From DATJUF01 sp035524095 (GTDB lineage Bacteria; Desulfobacterota; Binatia; Binatales; Binataceae), in NCBI GenBank assembly GCA_035524095.1, contig DATKPK010000067.1, positions 1-44,545 of the forward strand: a stretch of 44,545 nucleotides of DNA, written 5' to 3'. Positions 35,117 through 44,279 of the stretch are shown here, piece by piece. The notes under the pieces were generated by a model, which worked only from the letters and a program-made list of their open reading frames with translations, searched no databases and was not told the origin of the DNA. Both the position numbers and the translations under genes were made by a program. Within the stretch, counting starts at the first letter, position 1, and every line of letters begins with the position of its first letter.

Positions 35117-36466
35117 ATGGGATTCCGGATCGGGAAGAACTCAGGAACCGATTTGATCTGTATGACGAACAGGCTGGGGCGGGGGCATTTTGCGCACTGC
35201 CCTCAGATCATAATGATTGCGGCGATCCTCGTGCTGGTGCTACGAGGCGCGGCGACGGCATCCGGCCTGTTGCTGTACGAGACCGGCGCGCCGGATCTCG
35301 GTACTGCGAGCGCCGGACGGGCAGCGATGGCAGCAGACGCCTCGACCGTGGCGGCGAATCCGGCAGGGATGACTTCGCTCGATCGCTCACAATTGTTGGT
35401 TGCGGCTGGAGCATTGCTGCCGGTAACCAATTTCGGAGTCGGCTCCCAAACCACGACGAAAGGAAGCGGGGGCGGCAATGCGGGAGTCTTTTTTCCGTTA
35501 GGGTCGTTCTTCTACGTCTACAAGCTGAGTGAGCGGCTTCGCCTTGGAATGGGGTCGTACTCGGATTTTGGTCTTTCGGCGGATTACGGCAACAACTGGG
35601 TCGGGCGTTACTACGTGACTCAGGAGTCGCTTATCACCAGCAAGATCAACCCTTCAATTGCTTATGCATTAAATGAATGGGTATCGGTGGGGGCGGGTTT
35701 CAGCTTTGCAGTTGCGCGCCTGACATTCCAATCGAAGGTCAACAACGTGCTTTCGCGGGCGGGAGACGGCGGCTTCTCGCTGGAATCGTGGGACGAAGCA
35801 TTCGGTGGTAACGCCGGAATACTGCTCACGCCAAGACCGCTGCCGGAGCTTCGCGTTGGACTAACATACGATTCGCCAGAGTATTTCAAGTTCGGTTTCC
35901 AACCGTTCCTCACGAACCTTGGCCCGGCGCTCTCAGGCATCAGCAAGAGAATCGGTGGGACCCAAATCGAAATACCGATGGAAGAGCCACAGCAGGTGAT
36001 GATGAGCGCCGTATATAAGGTACTGCCCAACTTTAGCCTGATGGGAAATGTCGGATGGCAGAATTGGTCAGCGTTCGGGGAGTTTCCAGTCGGAATTTCG
36101 TCGCCCAAGCAAGCGACTACGGTCGACGCGAATCTTCATTTCTCGGATACCTGCCAGATTGCGATTGGGGAGCAATATCGGTTCGCAGAAAAATGGCTGT
36201 GGTCGGCTGGCTTCGCATATGACAGCTCGCCAGTCTCGGAAGCGAATCGAAGCGTTACGCTCCCGATAGATCGTCAGCTGCGCTACGGCACCGGCATCCA
36301 ATATGAGATCAGTCGCAACATCACGGCGGGCGCAGCCTGGGAATTTCTTGATGCCGGCAACGCGCCATTGAACAATCATCGAGGACCGCTTGCGGGGACG
36401 CTGCAAGGTGATTACACCGCGAACTATTTGAACTTCGTGGCGGCGAATCTGGCCTGGCGGTTCTAG
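35117..36466 (+). CDS. FadL/OmpP1/TodX-family outer-membrane transporter
   Basis: A 449-residue outer-membrane beta-barrel that takes up hydrophobic compounds such as fatty acids or aromatics. Residues 33-50 form the signal helix (MIAAILVLVLRGAATAS). The mature N-terminus is ETGAPDLGTASAGRAAMAADASTVAANPAGM, shown in part, with the NPAGM motif that marks this family. Alternating strands follow, and the last residue is Phe (NLAWRF), the signal read by the BAM complex. The ATG at 35117 has GAGGG 6 nt upstream, which decides the start despite a long 32-residue leader; ATGs at 35162 and 35213 lack ribosome sites. It could feed substrates to the catabolic enzymes elsewhere in the window. Confidence 0.9.
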   Translation: MGFRIGKNSGTDLICMTNRLGRGHFAHCPQIIMIAAILVLVLRGAATASGLLLYETGAPDLGTASAGRAAMAADASTVAANPAGMTSLDRSQLLVAAGALLPVTNFGVGSQTTTKGSGGGNAGVFFPLGSFFYVYKLSERLRLGMGSYSDFGLSADYGNNWVGRYYVTQESLITSKINPSIAYALNEWVSVGAGFSFAVARLTFQSKVNNVLSRAGDGGFSLESWDEAFGGNAGILLTPRPLPELRVGLTYDSPEYFKFGFQPFLTNLGPALSGISKRIGGTQIEIPMEEPQQVMMSAVYKVLPNFSLMGNVGWQNWSAFGEFPVGISSPKQATTVDANLHFSDTCQIAIGEQYRFAEKWLWSAGFAYDSSPVSEANRSVTLPIDRQLRYGTGIQYEISRNITAGAAWEFLDAGNAPLNNHRGPLAGTLQGDYTANYLNFVAANLAWRF

Positions 36467-36534
36467 ACAACGGTCTTTGGTGCAACGTCATCGCCGGTCG
36501 CGCCAAGGAAGATGCTGCAATAAGATGAGAGGGG

Positions 36535-37074
36535 ATGGATCGGGAGAGACGAGATCGTGCCGGGCGACGCGCATGGGCGTTCCTGCGGATGTGTCTGGGC
36601 GCAGGACTGATCGTGTCGGCGATTTGGGGGCCGTCGAAGTCAGTAGCTTTTGCGCAGACCGCAGATGTCGACCAGACGACGAGTGAAGCGCTGACGGCGT
36701 ATCTCAAACAGCATCGGCTGCCGCTCGTGGGTGCACAGGTTATTAAGGATACCAGCGGCGGGCGGCGCGTGGTGCTGTACGGCTTCGTAGCGACTGATAA
36801 GGGAAAAGTCGATGCGGAGCAGAAGGCAATAGGCTATCTGGGGACACCCGTGCCGACCGTCGATGATCGGTTGGTGGTCAAGCCGGAGCTGGCAACAATG
36901 ACTGGGCCGCAGCCGCCGGATCAATCGGGTCAAGTGGATCAAGGAGAGCCGCAGCAATCCGAGCAGGAGTATCAGGCAGATCAGAATGGCGGGGCGCCGG
37001 GGAGTTCGATCAGCTTCGACAGCCTCTATGAGCAAATCCAGCAGTACGGAATCAAGAGCCCGCCCGGCGAATAA
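36535..37074 (+). CDS. Secreted protein of unknown function
   Basis: A 179-residue protein with a twin-arginine-looking basic start (RRDRAGRRAW) and a hydrophobic signal segment to about residue 40 (AFAQTADV). The mature part has an alpha/beta stretch (ALTAYLKQHRLPLVGAQV, RRVVLYGFVATDKGKVDA) that resembles a BON-like or pilotin-like fold, followed by a Gln/Pro/Asp-rich low-complexity tail of 50 residues and a final SLYEQIQQYGI helix. No family is assigned. The start ATG 36535 sits directly after GAGAGGGG with almost no spacer, so translation may be weak. Confidence 0.72.
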   Translation: MDRERRDRAGRRAWAFLRMCLGAGLIVSAIWGPSKSVAFAQTADVDQTTSEALTAYLKQHRLPLVGAQVIKDTSGGRRVVLYGFVATDKGKVDAEQKAIGYLGTPVPTVDDRLVVKPELATMTGPQPPDQSGQVDQGEPQQSEQEYQADQNGGAPGSSISFDSLYEQIQQYGIKSPPGE

Positions 37075-37110
37075 GCGGTGGTGGGTGGGGCGTGCTAGAA
37101 TCCAGGCATC

Positions 37111-39117
37111 GTGGCCGAGCAGATAATCCGCCTCAAACGAACGCCAGCCGAGGCGGACGAACGCGCCTATAAAATCAAATATGCAGAGTTGCTGAATGCG
37201 GCCCAGTTCGCCGCGGTGACCCATCGGGAGGGGCCGCTGCTGGTGGTGGCGGGAGCTGGATCGGGTAAGACGCGGACGCTGATCTATCGGGTCGCGCGGC
37301 TGATCGAGAGCGGCGTGCCACCAGGCGCGATCCTGCTGATGACGTTCACGCGGCGGGCAGCGCAGGAGATGCTCCGGCGAGTCGAACAGCTGGTCGGCGA
37401 AGCGGGCCGTCAGGTGGCGGGAGGCACGTTCCATTCGTTTGCGAATCAGATTTTGCGGCGGCATGGGGCGGCGATCGGGTTGCAGCCGAATTTCACGATT
37501 CTCGATCGGTCGGATATGGAGGACGTGATTAATCTGATCCGGACGCGGATGGGGTTCGCGTCAAAGGAGCGGCGGTTTCCGAAGAAAGGGACGATCACGG
37601 AAGCAGTTAGTATGGCGCGGAACAAATCGCGCGCTCTGGCGGACGAACTGGAGAACGACTTTCCTCACCTGCTCGAGTATCAGGCGGAGATTTTGGAGCT
37701 CGCGGAGAAATATGAGGGATACAAGCGCGAGCGCGGGCTACTCGATTACGACGATCTGCTCTACCGGCTGGCCGAGTTGCTGACGCAGGACGCGGGAACG
37801 CGCCGTCGGCTGTCGGAGACGTATCGGTACATGATGATTGACGAGTACCAGGATACGAATCGGATCCAGGCGGAACTGGTTAAGCTGCTCGCGATGAGCC
37901 ATCGGAATGTAATGGCGGTGGGCGATGACGCGCAGTCGATTTACTCATTCAGGGGCGCGGACTTCCGCAATATCCTGGAGTTTCCGGCGCTGTTCGGCGA
38001 TGCGCGAGTAATCAAGCTGGAAGAGAATTATCGTTCGCTGCAAGGGATTCTCGACGTGGCGAATGAGGTAATCGCGCGCGCGACTGAGAAATATACCAAG
38101 GCGCTATTTACGCAGCGGCGCGGTGAGTTGCGGCCGATACTGGTGCGGGCGCGGGATGAGAATATGCAGTCGCGTTTCGTCGCGCAGCGGATTCTGGAGC
38201 TGCGCGAGGACGGGGCGGGGTTGGATGAGATCGCGGTGCTATTCCGCTCGAGCTTCCATGCGTTCGACCTGGAGCTGGAACTGCAACGGCGGAATATCCC
38301 GTTTATCAAGCGCGGCGGTTTCAAGTTTATCGAGACGGCGCATATTAAGGATGTGCTGGCCCATCTGCGGGTGATTGCGAATCCGGCCGATGCGGTCTCA
38401 TGGATGCGGGTATTGGTACTGATCGAAGGGATTGGGAATCGGAAGGCGGAGCGGCTAATCGAGGAGATGGTGCAGGTGGAGGAGCCGGAGAAGCGGCTGG
38501 CGGAGCTTAGCTCGCAGATGGCGGGGCGCGGTCAGGGAGCAGCTGTGGGATGTGCACGGCTCGCATCGATGCTGGGTGGGCTGCGAACCGATCAGAAGCG
38601 GCCGCCGGAGCGGTTAGCTGAAGTGATGGAGTATTACTTGCCGATCATGCGCGAGGCGTATCCGGACGATTATCCGAAGCGTGAGCGTGATTTGGAGCAT
38701 TTCCAGAATCTGGCGGAGCGTTACCGAAGTCTGGAAGCGATGCTAGCGGATATGGCATTAGAACCGCCGACGGATTCTATTGGGGATATTCTGGCCGTCG
38801 ATGAGGAGGAGGGGTACGTGACGCTCAGCACGATTCATTCGGCGAAGGGACTCGAATGGCGTGCAGTGTTTGTGATCTGGGCGGCGGATGGGCGCTTTCC
38901 CGGACCGATGAGCGTCAGCCAGGACGATTTGGAAGAGGAGCGGCGGCTAATGTACGTGGCAAGTACGCGGGCGCGGGATGAACTATACCTGACGTACCCG
39001 ATTCATATGTTCGACCGGGCGGTAGGCTTCGTGATGGGGCGACCGTCGCGGTTTCTGGAGGAGCTAGACGAGCGGGTATTGCCGTCGGCGATGCTGCAGG
39101 AAGACGAACGGGAGTAG
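37111..39117 (+). CDS. UvrD/Rep-family ATP-dependent DNA helicase
   Basis: A 668-residue superfamily 1A helicase moving 3'-5' on single-stranded DNA, as in repair and replication restart. Motif I is GAGSGKT at about residues 47-53, Ia is LLMTFTRRAAQEM, II is MMIDEYQDTN near 245, III is VGDDAQSIYSFRGAD, IV holds LEENYRS, V is VTLSTIHSAKGLEW and VI is LMYVASTRARD. All motifs are intact. The C-terminus is shorter than UvrD and lacks its extended tail, so it is nearer Rep/PcrA or a stand-alone paralogue. It begins at GTG 37111 with a weak AGG. It converges on the small Cys-rich protein gene, with a gap of 17 nt. Confidence 0.95.
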   Translation: MAEQIIRLKRTPAEADERAYKIKYAELLNAAQFAAVTHREGPLLVVAGAGSGKTRTLIYRVARLIESGVPPGAILLMTFTRRAAQEMLRRVEQLVGEAGRQVAGGTFHSFANQILRRHGAAIGLQPNFTILDRSDMEDVINLIRTRMGFASKERRFPKKGTITEAVSMARNKSRALADELENDFPHLLEYQAEILELAEKYEGYKRERGLLDYDDLLYRLAELLTQDAGTRRRLSETYRYMMIDEYQDTNRIQAELVKLLAMSHRNVMAVGDDAQSIYSFRGADFRNILEFPALFGDARVIKLEENYRSLQGILDVANEVIARATEKYTKALFTQRRGELRPILVRARDENMQSRFVAQRILELREDGAGLDEIAVLFRSSFHAFDLELELQRRNIPFIKRGGFKFIETAHIKDVLAHLRVIANPADAVSWMRVLVLIEGIGNRKAERLIEEMVQVEEPEKRLAELSSQMAGRGQGAAVGCARLASMLGGLRTDQKRPPERLAEVMEYYLPIMREAYPDDYPKRERDLEHFQNLAERYRSLEAMLADMALEPPTDSIGDILAVDEEEGYVTLSTIHSAKGLEWRAVFVIWAADGRFPGPMSVSQDDLEEERRLMYVASTRARDELYLTYPIHMFDRAVGFVMGRPSRFLEELDERVLPSAMLQEDERE

Positions 39118-39134
39118 TGGCTCTTTGCGTCGGG

Positions 39135-39425
39135 CTAACGCATGCTGAGGTCGAGCGGATCGGAGCAGTCGCGGACGCAGGTGTTGTAGTCATCACGCGC
39201 GTTTTCGACGCATGAGCGAACATCGTCGTCGATGGGGTCGTTCTTGGTGACGGTTTGGCAGAGATCGACATCGGAGCGGTATTCGTCGGCGCATTCGCAG
39301 CTACATTTGGCGGCATGTGCGACGACCGCAAAGAACGGCATCGCGAAGGCGATGATGGCGGCAATTAGAACCCAACCCTGTTTCAGGAAAACTCGGATTG
39401 TTAGCCGGACACTAGCGCCTCGCAT
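39135..39425 (-). CDS. Cysteine-rich acidic secreted protein
   Basis: A 96-residue protein starting at ATG 39425 behind GGGGGG. A signal peptide covers about residues 1-39 (AMPFFAVVAHAAK). The mature ~57 residues hold seven cysteines: CSCEC at its start, then LCQTV, SCVEN, TCVRDC; the rest is rich in Asp. Such spacing suggests a disulfide-stabilised or metal-binding periplasmic peptide. No family is recognised. The open frame extends to 39890 only by running antisense to the LLM gene, which I reject. Confidence 0.7.
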   Translation of the reverse strand: MRGASVRLTIRVFLKQGWVLIAAIIAFAMPFFAVVAHAAKCSCECADEYRSDVDLCQTVTKNDPIDDDVRSCVENARDDYNTCVRDCSDPLDLSMR

Positions 39426-39448
39426 CTGTAGGCCCCCCCGAGCAAGAG

Positions 39449-40408
39449 TTACGCGGCTTTCGCGGCGTTGATGTAATAGCTGGCGACTTCGCGGCCGATG
39501 AGCTCGTTTTGGGCGGCCCAAGCGGAAGGCTCGGCGACCGGCCATAGCACAAACTTGTCGAGACCGACACTGATGTATTGGTCGAGGCGTGCGATGATGT
39601 CCTCGGGCGAACCGTAAACGGTGCGGTTGAGGAAGCCGTCGGCGCCCCGGCCGAGCGAGTTTAGCACTGGCTGCATATCGGCCATCGCACGCTCGCTGGA
39701 CGAGGCAAGGCGGCAGAGAAGAATCAAACCAGCCTCGATATGGGGGTTGATACGCCCGGCCTCGGTGGCGTACCGGCGAACGGTGGCCATATTGGTGGCG
39801 AATTCGTCGGGTGTCTGGAACGAGGCGAAATAGCCGTCGGCGAAACGTCCGGTGCGCTTGAGCGCGGCGTCGGACTTGCCGCCGACCCATAGATCGATAG
39901 TGCAGTGATCGTTGTTGGAGCGAGGAGTTGGGCGTGGCTCAATCGAGACGTTGTCGAAGTTGAAATATTTGCCATGGAAGCTGGCTTTGGGCTCGGTCCA
40001 AGCCTTGCGCAGGATCATTATGCCTTCGTCGAGGCGGCGGCCGCGGCCCTCGGTGGGGATGCCGACCGCGGCGTAATCGTCGAGGTTGGCACCGGTCCCG
40101 ACGGCCATCACGATGCGGCCCTTGGACAAATAGTCGAGCGTCGCAAAGGATTTGGCAGCGACGAGCGGATGGCGGAGGTTCAGCAGGAAAACGCTCGGAC
40201 CGAGGCGGATACGTGAAGTACGGGAGGCGAGAAGCGCGAGAGTCGCAACGACGTCGAGCTCGGGCGAAGGGGCGATGAGATGGTCGGAGAGCCAGAAAGA
40301 ATCGAGGCCCCATTCCTCGGCACGTTCAGCGACGCGGACGATGGTATCGGGTTCCGGCATGCCCAAGCGAAACAATCCGAACCCAACACCAACTTTAACA
40401 TGCTTCAT
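39449..40408 (-). CDS. LLM-class F420-dependent oxidoreductase
   Basis: A 319-residue TIM-barrel luciferase-like oxidoreductase. It has GFGLFRLGMPEPDTIVRVAERAE, shown in part, then WLSDHLIAPSPELD, LGPSVFLLNLRHPL and VMAVGTGANLDDY, all standard for F420-dependent members such as glucose-6-phosphate dehydrogenase relatives. It probably uses F420 or FMN on an organic substrate that cannot be named. GGAG lies 8 nt before ATG 40408. It is divergent from the MBL-fold gene with 45 nt between starts. It differs widely from the LLM protein at 21194, so the two are not a recent duplication. Confidence 0.92.
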   Translation of the reverse strand: MKHVKVGVGFGLFRLGMPEPDTIVRVAERAEEWGLDSFWLSDHLIAPSPELDVVATLALLASRTSRIRLGPSVFLLNLRHPLVAAKSFATLDYLSKGRIVMAVGTGANLDDYAAVGIPTEGRGRRLDEGIMILRKAWTEPKASFHGKYFNFDNVSIEPRPTPRSNNDHCTIDLWVGGKSDAALKRTGRFADGYFASFQTPDEFATNMATVRRYATEAGRINPHIEAGLILLCRLASSSERAMADMQPVLNSLGRGADGFLNRTVYGSPEDIIARLDQYISVGLDKFVLWPVAEPSAWAAQNELIGREVASYYINAAKAA

Positions 40409-40453
40409 GACGCTACTCCGGCTAGGTTCTCCAACGATAGGGTGATATTAACA

Positions 40454-41236
40454 ATGTTCATGCGCAATTCGCCATCGGTTGAAGGCGGCCTTGAGCTAAC
40501 GTTCCTGGGGACAGGAGATGCGTTCGCGAGCCATGGGCGTTTTCAGTCGGGGTACATAATCCAGTCGCCGGATTTGAACATTCTGATGGACCCGGGGCCG
40601 ACTGCGCTGTGTGCGATGAAACGGATCGGGTTCAAGCCGGCTGATGTCGATATCATTTTGATCAGCCATCTGCATGGCGACCATTTCGGCGGACTGCCCT
40701 TTTTTCTGCTCGAATACCTGTACGAAAGCCCGCGCAAGACGAAATTGATTATCGTCGGTCCGCGTCATCTGGAGGAGCGGACGTGGCGACTGTTCCATAC
40801 GATGTTCCCGGGAACCAAGCCGGACCTCGAAAAACTGCTGGGTCGGCTGAAATTCGTGATGGTCGAGCCCGGCTCCGATCTCAAGATTGGCCCGACTCGG
40901 TTAGCGGCGATGCGTACGCCTCATATGAAGCCGCCGGAGACATCACTGGCGCTCAGGCTAGGGATGAACAACCGGACGATCGTATTTTCGGGGGATAGCG
41001 GGTGGACGGATGAGATTGTCGCTTTTAGTGCGGGAGCAGACCTTTTCCTGTGCGAATGCACCTATTTCGACAGTACAGACCTCGATTTTCACATGAACTA
41101 TCCGGGGTTGTCGGCGAATCGCGAACGGTTCGACGTCGGGCGGCTGATCCTGACGCATATCGGGCGCGAAGTGCTGGATCGGATCGGAGATGTGAAGCTC
41201 GAGATAGCCTATGACGGGATGAAAGTCCAGATCTGA
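40454..41236 (+). CDS. MBL-fold hydrolase (RNase Z/AtsA-like)
   Basis: A 260-residue metallo-beta-lactamase-fold protein. The metal motif HLHGDHFGG is near residues 75-83, a further GTGDAFASHGR lies at the start, MRTPHMKPPETSLALRL and VFSGDSGWTDEI provide later ligands, and TYFDSTDLDFHMNY, LTHIGREV complete the site. This arrangement is shared by AtsA-type arylsulfatases and RNase Z relatives that cleave phosphodiesters or sulfate esters. GGGTGA lies about 9 nt before ATG 40454; a second ATG follows two codons later, and the longer frame to 40280 is antisense to the LLM gene. Confidence 0.9.
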   Translation: MFMRNSPSVEGGLELTFLGTGDAFASHGRFQSGYIIQSPDLNILMDPGPTALCAMKRIGFKPADVDIILISHLHGDHFGGLPFFLLEYLYESPRKTKLIIVGPRHLEERTWRLFHTMFPGTKPDLEKLLGRLKFVMVEPGSDLKIGPTRLAAMRTPHMKPPETSLALRLGMNNRTIVFSGDSGWTDEIVAFSAGADLFLCECTYFDSTDLDFHMNYPGLSANRERFDVGRLILTHIGREVLDRIGDVKLEIAYDGMKVQI

Positions 41237-41428
41237 CGACTAAGGCTTTGCGAGCGAAGCCGAGGTTCTGCACACACCTGCTCCCGTCTGCGATAAATGT
41301 CCGCGACAAATTAGGATATGATGAGCGCCGTCCGGCGGCTGCCGTACTGACGCGCCGGTCGGGCTGGCATTGACGTGGTCCGTAAACGGGGTTCGGGTAA
41401 CGGCGTCAGGTGCAAGGAGTTGGACTGG

Positions 41429-42199
<771 letters not shown>

Positions 42200-42281
42200 C
42201 GTGCGCGGCGAAGGTACAGTTTGAATTAGGGCTGGAGCTAATCCAAGAAACTCCGACGAAGTGAGCAAGGGGAAATAGCCA

Positions 42282-43058
42282 ATGACGATCATTCCTGTTC
42301 CGCAATTATCGGATAATTACGCATATCTAGTTATCGACGAAGTGAGCAAGCAGTGTGGAGTGGTGGATTGCTCAGAGGCCGGCAAAGTCCTCGATGAGGT
42401 CAAGCGGAACGGACTGAAGTTAGTGGCCGTACTGCCGACGCATTACCATTTTGACCACGTTGGCGGGAACGATGATTTGGTCAAGGCGATCCCGGGCTTG
42501 CGAGTATACGGCGCGCGCGGAGAGAACGGGCGTATACCGGCGCAGACCGATGAAGTCGATGATGGAAGCACGGTTGAGATTGGGGAATTGAGGGGGCGCG
42601 TGATTGGGATACCGGCGCATACGAATGGCCATATCGCATACTACTTTCCGCGGCTGGAGGCGGTGTTCACGGGCGATACTCTGTTTATCGCCGGGTGCGG
42701 CCGGGTCTTTGAAGGGAAAGCGGAGACAATGGTCAATTCGCTGACGAAGCTGGCAGGGCTGCCGGATTCGACGAAAGTATATTGCGGACATGAATATACA
42801 GAAAAAAATTTGCGGTTTGCGTTGACGCTCGAACCAAACAACGCCGAGCTCAAAGCGAAGCATGAGTGGGCGGTAAAAGAACGAGCGGCAGGCCGTTTCA
42901 CGGTGCCATCGACGATCTGGGAAGAGAAACAGATCAATCCATTTTTGCGGACTGATAGCGCCGAATTGCGCTTGAATCTAAAGAAGCTTGCGCCGGCGAT
43001 TGGAGATGATCCGATAGCGATATTTGCGAAGACGCGAGAGTTGAAAGATCATTTTTAG
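42282..43058 (+). CDS. gloB: Hydroxyacylglutathione hydrolase (glyoxalase II)
   Basis: A 258-residue glyoxalase II that hydrolyses S-lactoylglutathione to lactate and glutathione in methylglyoxal detoxification. The metal motif THYHFDHVGG is near residues 51-60, GHIAYYFPRLEAVFTGDTLFIAGCGR, shown in part, and YCGHEYTEKNLRFAL supply the remaining ligands and the glutathione region. The C-terminal domain (NPFLRTD) that binds glutathione is present. AAGGGG lies about 10 nt before ATG 42282. It lies 82 nt after fabI on the same strand. A perfect 16-nt direct repeat spans its leader and codons 19-23. Confidence 0.95.
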   Translation: MTIIPVPQLSDNYAYLVIDEVSKQCGVVDCSEAGKVLDEVKRNGLKLVAVLPTHYHFDHVGGNDDLVKAIPGLRVYGARGENGRIPAQTDEVDDGSTVEIGELRGRVIGIPAHTNGHIAYYFPRLEAVFTGDTLFIAGCGRVFEGKAETMVNSLTKLAGLPDSTKVYCGHEYTEKNLRFALTLEPNNAELKAKHEWAVKERAAGRFTVPSTIWEEKQINPFLRTDSAELRLNLKKLAPAIGDDPIAIFAKTRELKDHF

Positions 43059-43097
43059 CCGTCCTTTCGGCGGGTGTCGCTTGGGAGTCCGCCAGCG

Positions 43098-44051
43098 ATG
43101 AGGCGCGGCGTTCGCTTGTTCAAGTTCGCGGGCATGCTCGCGGCCTTGTTCGCTGTGGGGATTTTTCTTGGATTGGGATACGACTGGTTTCGTGGCATCC
43201 CACCGGAATTCTTTATAACGGCCGCAGGCAACGCGGCGCCGTCAGAAGCAGCGATACCGGCCGCGAATGCGCTGCTACCGGCAATCCCGGCCGGGAGTAT
43301 CACCTCGCCGCCACCCAAGCCTAGCGTCCAGACAGCGGCTCAAGCGCCGACTGATCTGGCGGCGAAAATGATGTTGCCGGCCAAACCGAATAGTTCGCAG
43401 GCCGCGCCAATCAAGCCGAAAGCAACGACCGCCAACAACAGCGGAAACGTGATGGTGTTGAATTCGATGGTGCCTCCCGCGTCACAATCGCCCACGGTGA
43501 AGAACGAGTTGACCTTGCCGCATGCAGATTTATCGCAGGGGTCATCAGCGGACCGTTTACCGGCTATCGGTGACGAAGGGCAAACGATATGGGTGCCGCG
43601 TGCAATCGAGGGATGCTGGGTGGGTTCGGGTGATGCGAGCCTGCAATATCTCGGCGGCTGTCCGAATATCTTTTCGGGGGCGACTAGTCCGGTGCGGCTG
43701 CGCTGGTGTTTTCGTCGAACGGGTGATCGTCCACTGACGCTGGTCATGGCGAAAGGCCAGTATCCCGGGCGGGTTTCCCAGAAGTGGAACGTTACCGGGG
43801 CGCGCGGGCAAACGATCGATTTGCGGGAAACGATAGGCTACGAGACTATGATCGTGATGCACGTGGTGGACGTTGGCGATTGGACCTGTCACATCGAGGC
43901 GGATAACGAACTGATATGCGGGGAGCATGAACTCGCACGATGCGGTCCCGGCAACTGGCTGCAGGTACCGTGGTTTCGGGGTAGCGGTGAGGTTACGGCG
44001 CGGCGGGCGCGAGAGGGGAATTATGGCGGCCGGTTCGCATCCGAACCGTGA
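43098..44051 (+). CDS. Membrane-anchored protein of unknown function with six cysteines
   Basis: A 317-residue protein. One helix (residues about 10-28, GMLAALFAVGIFLGLGY) anchors it, probably with the rest in the periplasm. A Pro/Ala-rich linker of about 120 residues follows (PKPSVQTAAQAPTDLAAK). The C-terminal ~155 residues hold the cysteines (EGCWVGSG, GGCPNIF, RWCFRRTG, TCHIEAD, LICGEH, RCGPGN), likely paired as disulfides in a beta-rich domain. GGGAG lies 10 nt before ATG 43098. No family is recognised. The frame is open to 43074 but without a better ribosome site. Confidence 0.75.
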   Translation: MRRGVRLFKFAGMLAALFAVGIFLGLGYDWFRGIPPEFFITAAGNAAPSEAAIPAANALLPAIPAGSITSPPPKPSVQTAAQAPTDLAAKMMLPAKPNSSQAAPIKPKATTANNSGNVMVLNSMVPPASQSPTVKNELTLPHADLSQGSSADRLPAIGDEGQTIWVPRAIEGCWVGSGDASLQYLGGCPNIFSGATSPVRLRWCFRRTGDRPLTLVMAKGQYPGRVSQKWNVTGARGQTIDLRETIGYETMIVMHVVDVGDWTCHIEADNELICGEHELARCGPGNWLQVPWFRGSGEVTARRAREGNYGGRFASEP

Positions 44052-44279
44052 GAGCTCCCGTGATCCGAATTGTCAAGGAATCAGCCGAGCCTTAGGCAGA
44101 GCGAATAATATATGTGTCGGACGAGGCTAAGTGCGATCGCCGCAGTTTAAATTTTTATTCTGCGAGCGGTAGCTTTCGCGGAATCGCCGCCAATTATTTC
44201 TGCGATCGAGATTCGAGGTGATCGTAAGGCGCGGGAGACCGCCATTCGTGGGTGTATTCAGTCGTCACCAAAACAGCGC
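44052..44279. other. AT-richer gap without a recognised gene
   Basis: This 228-nt stretch is clearly lower in GC than the genes before it and contains runs such as TTTAAATTTTTATTC near 44145. It separates the last plus-strand gene from the disrupted minus-strand frame. I see no ribosome site, RNA gene or terminator I can support. Confidence 0.4.

Noticed and set aside
35053..35532. A plus-strand frame of 159 codons before and across the FadL start
   Set aside because: It is in a different frame from the barrel gene, Arg-rich, and has only a poor ribosome site.
36640..37464. A 274-codon minus-strand frame
   Set aside because: It crosses two plus-strand genes, including the helicase Walker A region, and is Arg/His/Leu-rich without a domain.
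39426..39890. Upstream extension of the Cys-rich protein frame
   Set aside because: The extension is antisense to the LLM oxidoreductase; the signal peptide starts at 39425.
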